Origin: Vibrio mytili
GTDB lineage: Bacteria; Pseudomonadota; Gammaproteobacteria; Enterobacterales; Vibrionaceae
Assembly: GCF_000830505.1 (NCBI RefSeq)
Contig: NZ_JXOK01000010.1
Location: forward strand, 175,105 to 239,104
DNA: 64,000 nucleotides
Direction of reading: 5' to 3'
The notes under the pieces are model-generated. The model saw only the letters and a program-made list of their open reading frames with translations. It was not told the origin of the DNA and did not search any database. Below are positions 54,601 to 63,748 of this stretch, one piece after another; the stretch's first letter is position 1; each line of letters opens with the position of its first letter. The position numbers and the translations under genes are program-made.

Positions 54601-55623
54601 ATGAAAGTACTTGTTACAGGTGGTATGGGTTATATTGGAAGCCATACATGCATTCAAATGATCGAAGCTGGGATGACACCAGTGATATTAGATAACCTGT
54701 ACAATAGCAAACCAACCGTTTTGGAACGCATCGAAAAAGTCTGCGGTGTAAAGCCTCACTTCATTGAAGCTGACATTCGTGATAAAGCGGCACTGGTTGA
54801 GGCCTTGCAGTCACACCAAATTGAAGCGGTTATCCATTTTGCAGGATTGAAAGCCGTTGGTGAGTCAGTCGCTAAGCCGTTAGAGTATTACGATAATAAC
54901 GTTAACGGCACGCTCGTTTTAGTCGATGCCATGCGTGAAGCAGGCGTTAAATCGATCGTTTTCAGCTCTTCAGCAACGGTTTATGGCGATCCAGCATCAG
55001 TGCCAATTACAGAAGACTTTCCAACCAGTGCAACTAACCCCTATGGACGCAGTAAATTGATGGTTGAGGAGTGTTTAACCGATTTTCAAAAGGCAAACCC
55101 TGATTGGAGTATCACGCTACTTCGCTACTTTAATCCTGTAGGCTCACATCCAACTGGCGAGTTAGGGGAAGACCCTCAAGGCATCCCGAACAACTTAATG
55201 CCGTTTATTTCTCAAGTTGCCGTCGGCCGTCGAGAGTTTTTATCCGTATTCGGTAGTGACTACCCAACTAAAGATGGTACGGGCGTTCGTGATTATATTC
55301 ACGTAATGGACCTGTCAGATGGGCATGTTGCAGCGTTAGACAAAGTAGGTAGCAAAGCAGGCTTGCATGTATATAACCTAGGTACAGGGAACGGTTATAG
55401 TGTTCTCGAGATGGTTAAAGCATTTGAAACCGCATGTGGCAAAAATGTCCCATACCAACTTGTTGAGCGTCGTCCGGGAGATATCGCTGAATGTTGGGCA
55501 GATCCAACAAAAGCAATGCAGGAATTAAACTGGAAAGCATCTAGAACGCTAGAAGAAATGACTGGCGACACCTGGCGTTGGCAATCAAACAATCCTGAAG
55601 GTTACCCTGACGCGAAATCGTAG
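54601..55623 (+). CDS. galE: UDP-glucose 4-epimerase
   Basis: 340 residues, the usual GalE length. NAD-binding GGMGYIGSHTCIQ (7-19), catalytic Ser/Tyr-x3-Lys in SSSATVYGDP and TNPYGRSKLMVEE, and the sugar-binding RYFNPVGSHPTGELGEDPQG and RRPGDIAECWADP blocks are intact. It interconverts UDP-glucose and UDP-galactose for galactose use and surface polysaccharide. AAGGAAC precedes the ATG. A terminator follows. No gal operon genes adjoin it. Confidence 0.97.
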   Translation: MKVLVTGGMGYIGSHTCIQMIEAGMTPVILDNLYNSKPTVLERIEKVCGVKPHFIEADIRDKAALVEALQSHQIEAVIHFAGLKAVGESVAKPLEYYDNNVNGTLVLVDAMREAGVKSIVFSSSATVYGDPASVPITEDFPTSATNPYGRSKLMVEECLTDFQKANPDWSITLLRYFNPVGSHPTGELGEDPQGIPNNLMPFISQVAVGRREFLSVFGSDYPTKDGTGVRDYIHVMDLSDGHVAALDKVGSKAGLHVYNLGTGNGYSVLEMVKAFETACGKNVPYQLVERRPGDIAECWADPTKAMQELNWKASRTLEEMTGDTWRWQSNNPEGYPDAKS

Positions 55624-55676
55624 TAACGAGATATTAGAACCGTATAAACGACGCATGATAGGGAAGTTATTGTTAG

Positions 55677-55703
55677 AAAAAGGCGCATGAGTGCGCCTTT
55701 TTT
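55677..55703 (+). terminator. Rho-independent terminator after galE
   Basis: A 7-bp GC-rich stem (55681-55687 with 55692-55698), preceded by A and followed by a T run to 55703. Confidence 0.88.
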
Positions 55704-55822
55704 GATCTGAATCGGAAAAAGTGTAAATCTTTGGTTAAAAAGTGGCAACTATATTTAGAACTGTTAAACTACAGCCGACTAAAAATTTAGAGTCATTAAT
55801 CAATAAACCAATGGGGTAGTTC

Positions 55823-55897
55823 ATGGAACTTGGTCTAATCATCACTTTTATCATCGTTGCTGCTGTAATGGTGAAAAAAGAGATGGCGCAACAGTAA
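55823..55897 (+). CDS. Small 24-residue membrane peptide
   Basis: A 25-codon ORF with GGGGTAG 6 bases before the ATG and its own terminator at 55949-55974. The peptide is one hydrophobic helix with a basic/polar end (MELGLIITFIIVAAVMVKKE, then MAQQ). The isolated transcription unit and positive-end topology are typical of real small membrane proteins. It is below standard length cut-offs; function unknown. Confidence 0.5.
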   Translation: MELGLIITFIIVAAVMVKKEMAQQ

Positions 55898-56143
55898 GCT
55901 TTTGTTTTACAAACTTTTCTTTCCTCTCTTGAAACGAAAGCGATTAAGAAGCCAGCGTAACTGCTGGCTTTTGTATATCTAGCTCATTATTCTTTAACAC
56001 TTTTAAAAAACAACCATTCCTACCGACTAAAGTCACCATCTACACGTTATTTGTGTATACAATCTAAGTCAGCCCAAAAAGTACCAATACCATTAATTTA
56101 AATGAGATAATGAGCGAAATAGGCATAATAGAGGGAGTACAAT
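55898..56143. other. Intergenic region with terminator
   Basis: 246 bases with the small-ORF terminator and, at the right, the promoter of the LysR-type gene. A GAGGGAG ribosome binding site ends the region. Confidence 0.4.
55947..55974 (+). terminator. Terminator after the 24-residue ORF
   Basis: An 8-bp perfect stem (55949-55956 with 55963-55970), loop of 6, followed by a short T run. Confidence 0.75.
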
Positions 56144-57031
56144 GTGCAAAGCCCAATAACACTTGAAGCGCTACACATATTGGATGCTATCGATCGACGA
56201 GGAAGTTTCGCTGCTGCAGCCAACGAACTGGACAGGGCGCCTTCATCACTCAGTTACCAAATTCAAAAGTTAGAGCAAGATTTAGACATCACGATCTTTG
56301 ATCGTTCAGGACACAAAGCTAATTTTACAGAAGCGGGCAAATTGATTCTTGAGCGAGGCCGGACAATCTTGCAGGCGAGTGAGAAACTGGTAAATGATGC
56401 GACGTTATTAGCAAATGGCTGGGAGCTAGATATCACCGTTGCCTTCGACGGTATCATCCCTGTTTCCAACTTTTTCCCTATGGTTAATGCTCTATCCGAT
56501 GTCAGCTCGACGCGTGTGAGATTACAAGAAGAAATACTCGCTGGCAGCTGGGAGTCTCTTAATTCAGGCCGTGCAGATCTTCTGATTTGTCCGTCGGTAT
56601 CGACATTACCGCAAGAAGTAAAATCAGAAAAATTAGGTAACATGTCGATGCTATGGGTCGCGTCAAAAGACCACTATGTCCATAAACGCAGTGGCATTTT
56701 TGATGAGGTTGCGAGGGAAAAGTACCGTATTATCGCCATCGCAGATACCGCGCGAGAGCAGCCTGCATTGTCGATGAATATTATTCAAAAACAACCAAGA
56801 CTTACCGTGACCAACTTTACCGCTAAAGTTGATGCACTCTCTGCAGGGTTAGGTATTGGAACATTACCAAGTCAAGTCGCTCAACCTCTTATCGAACGCG
56901 GCGTGCTAAAGCGTATCGAAGGTACAGAACAACAACCGTTAGAAATTATTCTAGCTTGGCGAAGAAACACCATGGGTGAGGCCAAATCCTGGTGTATCCA
57001 ATATTTGAAAAAAAATTGGAAATTAACATAG
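56144..57031 (+). CDS. yhaJ: LysR family transcriptional regulator, YhaJ-like
   Basis: 295 residues starting at a GTG with GAGGGAG 6 bases upstream. The winged HTH at residues 1-60 (LEALHILDAIDRRGSFAAAA, ELDRAPSSLSYQIQKLEQDL) and the ending WRRNTMGEAKSWCIQYLKK match E. coli YhaJ closely. YhaJ binds aromatic or phenolic ligands and controls a few genes including nearby yhaH-type quinone genes. Here the neighbour is the PatZ-like gene, which converges on it. Confidence in the family is high; in the exact function, low. Confidence 0.85.
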   Translation: MQSPITLEALHILDAIDRRGSFAAAANELDRAPSSLSYQIQKLEQDLDITIFDRSGHKANFTEAGKLILERGRTILQASEKLVNDATLLANGWELDITVAFDGIIPVSNFFPMVNALSDVSSTRVRLQEEILAGSWESLNSGRADLLICPSVSTLPQEVKSEKLGNMSMLWVASKDHYVHKRSGIFDEVAREKYRIIAIADTAREQPALSMNIIQKQPRLTVTNFTAKVDALSAGLGIGTLPSQVAQPLIERGVLKRIEGTEQQPLEIILAWRRNTMGEAKSWCIQYLKKNWKLT

Positions 57032-57051
57032 GAAGGTCGGAGTAGATCTTT

Positions 57052-57095
57052 AACCAGTGCTTAGAGCGTGATCAACATAAGCACTGGTTTTTTAG
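57052..57095 (+). terminator. Rho-independent terminator between yhaJ and patZ
   Basis: A 12-bp perfect stem (57052-57063 with 57078-57089) with a 14-base loop and a T run. It ends the yhaJ-like transcript. Confidence 0.85.
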
Positions 57096-57105
57096 CCTTA
57101 AAGGT

Positions 57106-59738
57106 TTAATTTAGTGGCAAAACCATATCCGCAGTACCGTCGGCAAACTGAACATCTACATCAAAGCCAAGCTTTGCGCCAACATTAACATCCCTCTATT
57201 GGTTGGCATTGTCATACCAGAAATTTGCTTTGTGCCTTTGCTCTTACAGTAGCTAATTATTTTTTGCATCAACACTTTACCAAGCCCCTTACCTTTAAGA
57301 TCTGAACGGATCAAAATCGCGAACTCAGCATCGCTATTGTCGGGCGTAATGAGCGCTCGAGCGACACCAATAATCGAAGGGCCATTTTCATTAAATGCAA
57401 CCGCCACAAACGCCATTTCACGGTCATAATCTATCTGTGTAAAGTTGGCTAATGCTTCATGGTTGAACTCTCCAACTTCAGAGAAAAACCGTTTATACAG
57501 ATCTTCTTTAGACACACTCTGAATGAACTGTGCATGTAATGGTTCATCTTCAGGTAGGATAGGCCGGAGCAGTACCGGCTGCCCATCTCGAAGCGTGACT
57601 GTTTCAACAAACTCTGCGGGAAATGGGCGAATAGCCAACCTTGTTTGCGGTTCACCATGATATTTGGTGAGTGTGAGATCCGCATCAATGATAGTGAGAT
57701 CAGTTCCAGATACAAGTACTGGATGGATATCCAAGCTATGTATTTCTGGGATTTCGACAGCCATTTGTGAAATTCGAACTAAGAACTTAGAAAGCTCGTT
57801 AATGTCGATGGCATCTTTGTGTTTTTGTGGACGAATCTTTCCAGATTTAAGAGCAACAACCACCAAATATCGTGCCAGAGTCATATTCAATGGCGGTAGC
57901 GCAGCCACTGCATCTTGCGAAATGTTCCACTCAGATCCTCCTTGACCGAGCAAGATGACTGGACCAAAAACCTCGTCAACTGCAATACTGATTCGTAATT
58001 CTTCAGCGCTACCTAATTTCGCCATACCTTGAACTAATAGGCCGTGAACATTGGCAGCAGGAAAACTGAGCTTCACCTCATCGAGAATAGATTGAGCGGC
58101 GTTCGACACTTCTGAACGGTTTCTTAGGTTTAGTGCGACGCCATGCACATCCGATTTATGAGGAATATCTGGAGAACGTAATTTAACCGCGACGGGGTAG
58201 CCAATGTTTTCTGCCATATGTACGGCTTCAATTTCGTCAGACGCAATCCAGGTAGGAAGCACATTAAAGCCAAAGAGCTTGAAAAATGGACTCGTTTGAT
58301 GAGTGTCTAATGAGACTGTGTTTTTATCCAGTAACTTTTCATTTACCCATTCAATGGCGGCATTTACACTTCCGGAATGGAGCGGCTCTGCCGTTGTTGG
58401 TGTCTCCATAAGTTGTTTTTGGTTACGCCTGTACTCTACAAGGTGCATATAGGCAACGACGGCACTCTCTGGGGTACGATAAGTGGGGATACCCGCTTGT
58501 GTAAATGCTAATCTCGCTTCACGCGAAGTTTGTTCTCCTGACCAATTGGTGAGAATGTTGAAATGTTTGTGTCTTGGATGAGCTTTAATGGTTTCAATCA
58601 ATGCATTTGCTGTTTCTAATGGGTCTGAGACCGCCGACGGGCTATGCATAATTAATATTGCGTCAGCGCAATCGTGATTCAGTAGGGCGTTAATAGTATC
58701 TTGATAACGCCGTTTGGTTGCGTCACCAGAGAGGTCAATCGGGTTCACCTCACGCCATTTATCTGGAAGTACAGATTTGAGCTGTTCAATGGTTGCTTCA
58801 TCGAGTGTTGCCAACTTACCCCCGCGTTCAAATAGCGTATCAACAGCCATCACTGCTGGTCCGCCTCCATTAGTTATTATAGCCAAGCGTTCTCCACGAA
58901 GAGGAACGGAATGTGTCAACGTTTCTACGGCTGCGAATAACTCATGGGTGTTATTTACGCGCAGCATACCGGTCCTTCGTATCGCAGAGTCATAGATAAT
59001 ATCAAGCGTGTCGTTGCCTTGCTGTTCTGTGTGGTGAACCTCTTTAGAACGACCTGCTTTTAGCACCAGAATACGTCGATTACGAGAAGCAGCGCGCGCT
59101 GCGGATAAGAATCGGCGAGCATCTCGAATGGAATCCACATACAACAAGATCGCTTCTGTATGTCCGTCCATACTCAAATGATCAAGCAGATCTGAGAAAT
59201 CGATATCTTGACCGCGTCCAATGGATATAAATGATGAAAAACCAATATTTTTATCGTTTGCCCAATCAAGAACGGTTGTACAAACGGCAGCAGACTGAGA
59301 CAAAAAAGCGATTTTTCCTGGCTTAGCCGCAACAGGTGAGAAAGTACAATTGAAGTTATGCCAAGGTAAAATAATTCCCAAACTGTTCGACCCCAGTACA
59401 CGAATATTCATCCCAGACAGATCCAAAGGTTGAACATCGTCTGAAATAACAATCGCAAATGGGGTGCCACGCTCATCCAACTCCTTTAGTAATTGCTCGT
59501 TTCGAGAAGCGTTAGTACATAAAATAGCGATGTCGGGAGTATAGGGCAACGATGAAACATCTCGGTAGGCTATGACACCGGAAACCGCTTTGTACTTTGG
59601 CGTCACAGGCATAATCGCCCCACTAAACCCACTTTGTAGCAGGTTTTTCATTACAACGTGGCCAGCGCGCAATGCCTTTTGAGAGGCACCAATAACAGCA
59701 ACAGAATCAGGCTTAAATAGTTTGTGTAATTTGTTCAT
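57106..59738 (-). pseudogene. patZ: Protein lysine acetyltransferase PatZ-like, C-terminus frameshifted
   Basis: The annotated frame (stop at 57156) ends LMLAQSLALM. Adding one base near 57173 restores LMLAQKLGFDVDVQFADGTA and a normal stop at 57106, giving about 877 residues. Domains: ADP-forming acyl-CoA synthetase-like region (1-460, SVAVIGASQKALRAGHVVMK), ATP-grasp-like part (470-700, GYPVAVKLRSPDIPHKSDVH), and a C-terminal GNAT domain (about 725-877) with SDLKGKGLGKVLMQKIISYC. E. coli PatZ acetylates lysines, including on acetyl-CoA synthetase. The truncation removes only the last strand. AAGGACT precedes the ATG. Confidence 0.87.
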
Positions 59739-60122
59739 ACGAAGTCCTTGGCCCTAAACGCATGGCTCATGAAGCGAGCTCTTAATACCCAAATGACGTC
59801 AGGATGCAATTTGAAGCGCACTATCGCAGGTACCTATACAGGGAAAGAACGACAGAGATAGAACGCACGGAAATAGTCAGCGATTTCTATGCCACTTCCG
59901 CTCAATCAAACATCTTGAGTTTTTTGGGACATAACAAATAATAAACGATTAATTGAATGAGAAAACACGGTGAGAAGGGACAATGGAGAAAATATGCACT
60001 ATGCATGAACAGTTTGTGTTACTCATCACATCAATTTCATCGATTATTGTATTTGATGCTTGATAAAATAGCCTGCTATCGGCATGATTTATTTTAGTAT
60101 TTATCCAGAGCTTCGTTACTTC
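59739..60122. other. Divergent intergenic region containing a degenerate MITE copy
   Basis: 384 bases between patZ (leftward) and the SPOR lipoprotein gene (rightward). About 150 bases are a decayed TATACCCAAAT element. The rest is AT-rich and holds the promoters. Confidence 0.55.
59785..59932. repeat. Degenerate MITE-like copy with inverted ends
   Basis: The left end (ATACCCAAATGACGTCAGGATG) and right end (CATCTTGAG followed by a TTTTTTGGGACAT-like stretch) are recognisable inverted copies of the element at 25672, but the inside is shorter (about 148 bp in all) and diverged. It is probably an old, deleted copy. Confidence 0.55.
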
Positions 60123-60692
60123 ATGAAAAAAATCACAATCATCGGTTTAGCCGTTCTTCTGTCTGCGTGTGCATCTGAAACATACGTTACCAATGTAGAC
60201 TCTGAAAGCTATCAAGAGGATTACAGTGCCGATACGGTTACTAAGCCTATTATGTCACCTGAGAGTTCAGTCGTTGAAAAAGACGTAGAACCTAGAGTGG
60301 TAAAAATGACGGCGCAACCAGAAGAAAAACGAGTGGTTAAATTGACACCTAAAGAGCAAGTCAAACCAGTTAAAATTGTGCCACCAAGCGGAAACCAAAA
60401 AGGAACACAACGTTTTGGTTACACAATTCAGGTGGTTGCTGTAGGCAGCCCAGCAAAAGCGAACGAATTTGCACATCAATTGCCACAGAATAGAGAGCCG
60501 ATTTGGGAAAACTATAAAGTTGTCAATGGCACGAAATGGTACTCTATTTTATATGGAGATTACGCAACGAGAAATGAGGCTCAACAGGCAGTATCAACTC
60601 TTCCTGCTCAATTCAAACAGCTGAAACCTTTTGTTAAAAGTATAGATAGTATCAAAAACTCAGCTTACCCATCTCTGAACAAGCTAAACTAA
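60123..60692 (+). CDS. SPOR-domain lipoprotein
   Basis: 189 residues from the ATG at 60123 (the frame is open to 60084). Lipobox LLSAC (C17 region), a proline/lysine/valine-rich linker (about 40-100), then a SPOR domain at 113-180 (RFGYTIQVVAVGSPAKANEF, YKVVNGTKWYSILYGDYATR) with the usual YTIQV/W-YSILYG strands. SPOR domains bind denuded peptidoglycan, often at the division site. It may act in septal wall processes. Identity with DamX or RlpA is not claimed. Confidence 0.87.
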   Translation: MKKITIIGLAVLLSACASETYVTNVDSESYQEDYSADTVTKPIMSPESSVVEKDVEPRVVKMTAQPEEKRVVKLTPKEQVKPVKIVPPSGNQKGTQRFGYTIQVVAVGSPAKANEFAHQLPQNREPIWENYKVVNGTKWYSILYGDYATRNEAQQAVSTLPAQFKQLKPFVKSIDSIKNSAYPSLNKLN

Positions 60693-60831
60693 AAGTGATA
60701 GGGGGCTACGTGCTCCCTTTTGTTCAAATCCTATTCGAACAATTATCCTCACACTAAAATAACTGTACGTCACACCTCAAAGGGTTATCATAACTATAAG
60801 TATCTCTAGTAGGTCACGGAAAGATTGATTC

Positions 60832-61821
60832 ATGATTAAAAATATTCTTCTATTATGCGGTGGCGGGTCGTCTGAACACGAAATTTCTTTGTTGTCAGCT
60901 AACTACGTTGAGCAACAGCTAAATCTTATCGAAAACGTCAACGTTACTCGTGTAGAAATAAAGCAAGAAGGCTGGACAACCAGCCAAGGAACGTTAGTTT
61001 ATTTAGACCTCAATACTAAACAATTGTGCTCGGCGCACTCCTCGCATGCCGTTGACTTCATCGTTCCTTGTATTCATGGATTTCCGGGAGAAACTGGAGA
61101 TATTCAATCCCTGTTTGAAATTGCTGGAATTCCTTATCTTGGATGCGGGCCAGAAGCGAGCAGCAACAGCTTCAACAAAATCACCTCAAAGCTCTGGTAT
61201 GACGCACTAAATATACCGAACACACCTTACTTATTCTTAACACGCAATAATGACCAAGCTCATGAGAAAGTCACCCAAGCTTTTGAACAGTGGGGAAAAG
61301 TTTTTGTTAAGGCAGCAAGGCAAGGTTCATCAGTTGGATGTTACAGCGTCACAAAAAAGGAAGCCATATCTAAGGCAATCAACGATGCATTCGGCTTCTC
61401 TGATCAGGTTTTGGTAGAAAAAGCGGTTAAACCAAGAGAACTGGAAGTGGCTGCATATGAAATGAATGGCCAACTTCATATAACCAAGCCAGGTGAAGTG
61501 ATTGCACCAGATGGCGCCTTCTATTCATACGACGAAAAGTACAGTAGCGACAGTCATTCACTCACGGAAATTGAAGCAAAAAATTTAACTCAAGAGCAGC
61601 TTGAGAAAATTCGTTCCGCTTCTGAAACCGTCTTTAAACAAATGAACCTTCGTCATTTGTCCCGTATCGACTTTTTCTTAACAGAAGACGGAGAGATATA
61701 CCTCAATGAGGTGAATACATTCCCGGGTATGACGCCGATCTCTATGTTTCCTAAAATGCTACAGAACAACGGACATAGCTTTAGCGAATTCTTAGCGGAC
61801 TGTATTCAAAGAACCAAATGA
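60832..61821 (+). CDS. ddl: D-alanine--D-alanine ligase
   Basis: 329 residues of the ATP-grasp Ddl family: LCGGGSSEHEISLLSA (8-23), the HGFPGETGDIQSLFE block, KAARQGSSVGCYSV for nucleotide binding, PGEVIAPDGAFYSYDEKY (omega loop with the active-site Tyr/Lys), and IDFFLTEDGEIYLNEVNTFP with metal ligands. It makes D-Ala-D-Ala for peptidoglycan. It is of the DdlA/B type without vancomycin-resistance genes. Its ribosome binding site is modest. Confidence 0.96.
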   Translation: MIKNILLLCGGGSSEHEISLLSANYVEQQLNLIENVNVTRVEIKQEGWTTSQGTLVYLDLNTKQLCSAHSSHAVDFIVPCIHGFPGETGDIQSLFEIAGIPYLGCGPEASSNSFNKITSKLWYDALNIPNTPYLFLTRNNDQAHEKVTQAFEQWGKVFVKAARQGSSVGCYSVTKKEAISKAINDAFGFSDQVLVEKAVKPRELEVAAYEMNGQLHITKPGEVIAPDGAFYSYDEKYSSDSHSLTEIEAKNLTQEQLEKIRSASETVFKQMNLRHLSRIDFFLTEDGEIYLNEVNTFPGMTPISMFPKMLQNNGHSFSEFLADCIQRTK

Positions 61822-61929
61822 AGAAACATATCATAAGTCCATATAGCCATAAGATGTGATTTCAATATTTGAATTATCTTTCACGATAAGTATTATTAGA
61901 AATAAGCTCATATATGATGGATCAATGGT

Positions 61930-62310
61930 ATGGCAGTATCGAATTACCGAGGTTTTAATCTGAAATCAAGCCCAGATCGGACTGTATGGCAGGTTAAAAT
62001 CAAGAACCAAGTATTACAAGGCAGTTTAACTGCAGTCAAAAAAAGCATAGATTGGTGGTGTGAAACCGCTTCTATCATTGACCCAAAAGAATTTTCTTCG
62101 CTGAACGCCAAACAAGCGAATGTAGGTAAAGTGCAAACCGAAGTATTCAATGGTTACACATTAAAAAACGATACAGGCGAGACTAACGCTTGGTATTGCA
62201 TGTTCAATGGTAAATTAATCAAAGGTGGTAAGGTCGCCATCCAAAGACATATCGAAGCTTACCTACTTGCCAAACAAAAATCGATGCAAGCACAACAATT
62301 GAAGAAATAG
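61930..62310 (+). CDS. DUF3319 family protein
   Basis: 126 residues resembling the Vibrionaceae DUF3319 family. Two repeats of a compact W-containing unit are visible: YRGFNLKSSPDRTVWQVKIK with SIDWWCE, and YTLKNDTGETNAWYCMFNGK with AIQRHIEAYLLAKQ. Function unknown. It ends 4 bases before the yciH start, so they are probably co-transcribed. Confidence 0.68.
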   Translation: MAVSNYRGFNLKSSPDRTVWQVKIKNQVLQGSLTAVKKSIDWWCETASIIDPKEFSSLNAKQANVGKVQTEVFNGYTLKNDTGETNAWYCMFNGKLIKGGKVAIQRHIEAYLLAKQKSMQAQQLKK

Positions 62311-62314
62311 CAAT

Positions 62315-62627
62315 ATGACACTGGTATATTCAACAGAAACTGGCCGAATAAAGCCGGAAGAAGAAAAAGCAACTCGTCCTAAAGGGGATGGTGTTGTGCG
62401 AATCCAACGCCAAACCAAAGGTAGAAAAGGCAAAGGTGTTTGTATTGTCACAGGCCTAGATCTTGATGACGGTCCGCTAAAGTTACTCGCAGCAGAGCTA
62501 AAAAAAAGTATGTGGCTGTGGTGGCTCAGTAAAAGATGGCAACATAGAAATTCAAGGTGATGCGCGAGATAAGATTAAAGCACACCTAGAAAAGAAAGGA
62601 ATGACTGTTAAATTGGCAGGCGGCTAA
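62315..62627 (+). pseudogene. yciH: YciH (SUI1-like translation factor), frameshifted at A8
   Basis: The first frame reads MTLVYSTETGRIKPEEEKAT ... GKGVCIVTGLDLDDGPLKLL and shifts at a run of eight A (62500-62507). Removing one A gives ELKKVCGCGGSVKDGNIEIQ, the conserved SUI1 core, and on to KKGMTVKLAGG and TAA at 62627: 103 residues. E. coli YciH (about 108 residues) is a non-essential eIF1/SUI1-like protein affecting initiation. The A8 run is prone to slippage, so either an indel in sequencing or real transcriptional slippage is possible. Confidence 0.88.
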
Positions 62628-62646
62628 TTTTCCTCTCCCTAAAAAC

Positions 62647-62676
62647 AATTAAGCCCCTTGATAAAGGGGCTTAATT
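62647..62676. terminator. Bidirectional rho-independent terminator
   Basis: A 13-bp perfect stem (62647-62659 with 62664-62676) with T on the right (CGTTTT) and A on the left. It ends both the yciH unit and the leftward acyltransferase gene. Confidence 0.87.
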
Positions 62677-62680
62677 CGTT

Positions 62681-63748
62681 TTAATAGCCAGTAACATACC
62701 GAGAGTAGGGCTTGTTTCTCAATGTTGCTTTAACCAAAACAACGATCGACACACTCGCGACTAAAGTAAAAAGCAGCGTTACAAAGAAAAGTAAAACGTT
62801 AGTATCTGAGGCTCCTGCATACTCATAGACTGGTGTTCTCTTAAGTACGGTCAAAACCCAAGGATGGATAAAGAATACACCGAAGCTTGTTTTTGCCAAT
62901 AAAGACAGTAATTTATTTTTAAATTGATACAGTTCGAATGCATAGAACAGAGCAAGAACCATGCAAACCTTTTGAATAAACATTGTATCTATGCCCTCAA
63001 ATGCCAACATCTCCTTAATATAATTACCTCTATGTCCGATGTAAGCTTCGTAAACACAAAGCGCCAACAATATAACAACTAATACCATCATCTTAAGCTT
63101 TGCATTCACCAGCAAGTAATCTCGATGCTTGGAAAAGCTACAGCCAAGTAAGTATATCGGTGTGAAGTATACGAGCATTTGGATAGGATTAGTGTTCTCA
63201 TAAGATCTGTGAACAAAAAGGGAAAGCACGCATAAAAGAACAATTATAATGGCTTGGGATTGGCCTTTTAGTTGGACAAATTTTAGATGCAAAGGCGCCA
63301 TAGCAAACAAAAGAAATGCAAATGGAATGTACCAATAGGCCGTTAACATTCTTCCCGTCGCCAGGTATTTAAGGGTCGTGACTAAAGTAGAGTCATCGGC
63401 ATCGAAGAGTAATCGACTATCTATAATTATGCCGTTTTCATAAAAACCCGTCCGGGTTACATAGAGTAAACACGTCGCAAACGTTCCAAGAAATAGGTAC
63501 GGTAAAATCACAGCTTTAAATTTAGACGAATAGAAATCTTTGACTGCAGCTTTGCGCGTACAAAAAACATGATGAAACATGTAACCCGAAATGAAGACAA
63601 ATAGAGCTGTTGAGCCATAAAAAAAATTCTGGAACGCAAGCCAAAAACCGGAAGTCGCAGTCATTCCATAATCAAAGCAATGGACCGCAACAATACAAAC
63701 TATCGCAAAACCTCGGTAGTTTTCTATTGACTGCAAGTGTTGACGCAT
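62681..63748 (-). CDS. Membrane acyltransferase (acyltransferase 3 family)
   Basis: 355 residues with about ten membrane helices. It has the N-terminal family signature YRGFAIVCIVAVHCFDYG (residues 10-27, with R11 and H23) and the F-x-F-I-S-G-Y motif ALFVFISGYMFHHVF. Such proteins acetylate or otherwise acylate surface polysaccharides, peptidoglycan or lipids (OafA/NodX type). AGGAC precedes the ATG. The gene is isolated, so the acceptor is unknown. It may be part of a polysaccharide cluster beyond the right edge. Confidence 0.87.
   Translation of the reverse strand: MRQHLQSIENYRGFAIVCIVAVHCFDYGMTATSGFWLAFQNFFYGSTALFVFISGYMFHHVFCTRKAAVKDFYSSKFKAVILPYLFLGTFATCLLYVTRTGFYENGIIIDSRLLFDADDSTLVTTLKYLATGRMLTAYWYIPFAFLLFAMAPLHLKFVQLKGQSQAIIIVLLCVLSLFVHRSYENTNPIQMLVYFTPIYLLGCSFSKHRDYLLVNAKLKMMVLVVILLALCVYEAYIGHRGNYIKEMLAFEGIDTMFIQKVCMVLALFYAFELYQFKNKLLSLLAKTSFGVFFIHPWVLTVLKRTPVYEYAGASDTNVLLFFVTLLFTLVASVSIVVLVKATLRNKPYSRYVTGY

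Noticed and set aside
62500..62520. Programmed -1 frameshift in yciH
   Set aside because: The A-run could look like a slippery heptamer, but a -1 shift gives a frame with a nearby stop. Only removing one A (+1) restores the SUI1 core.
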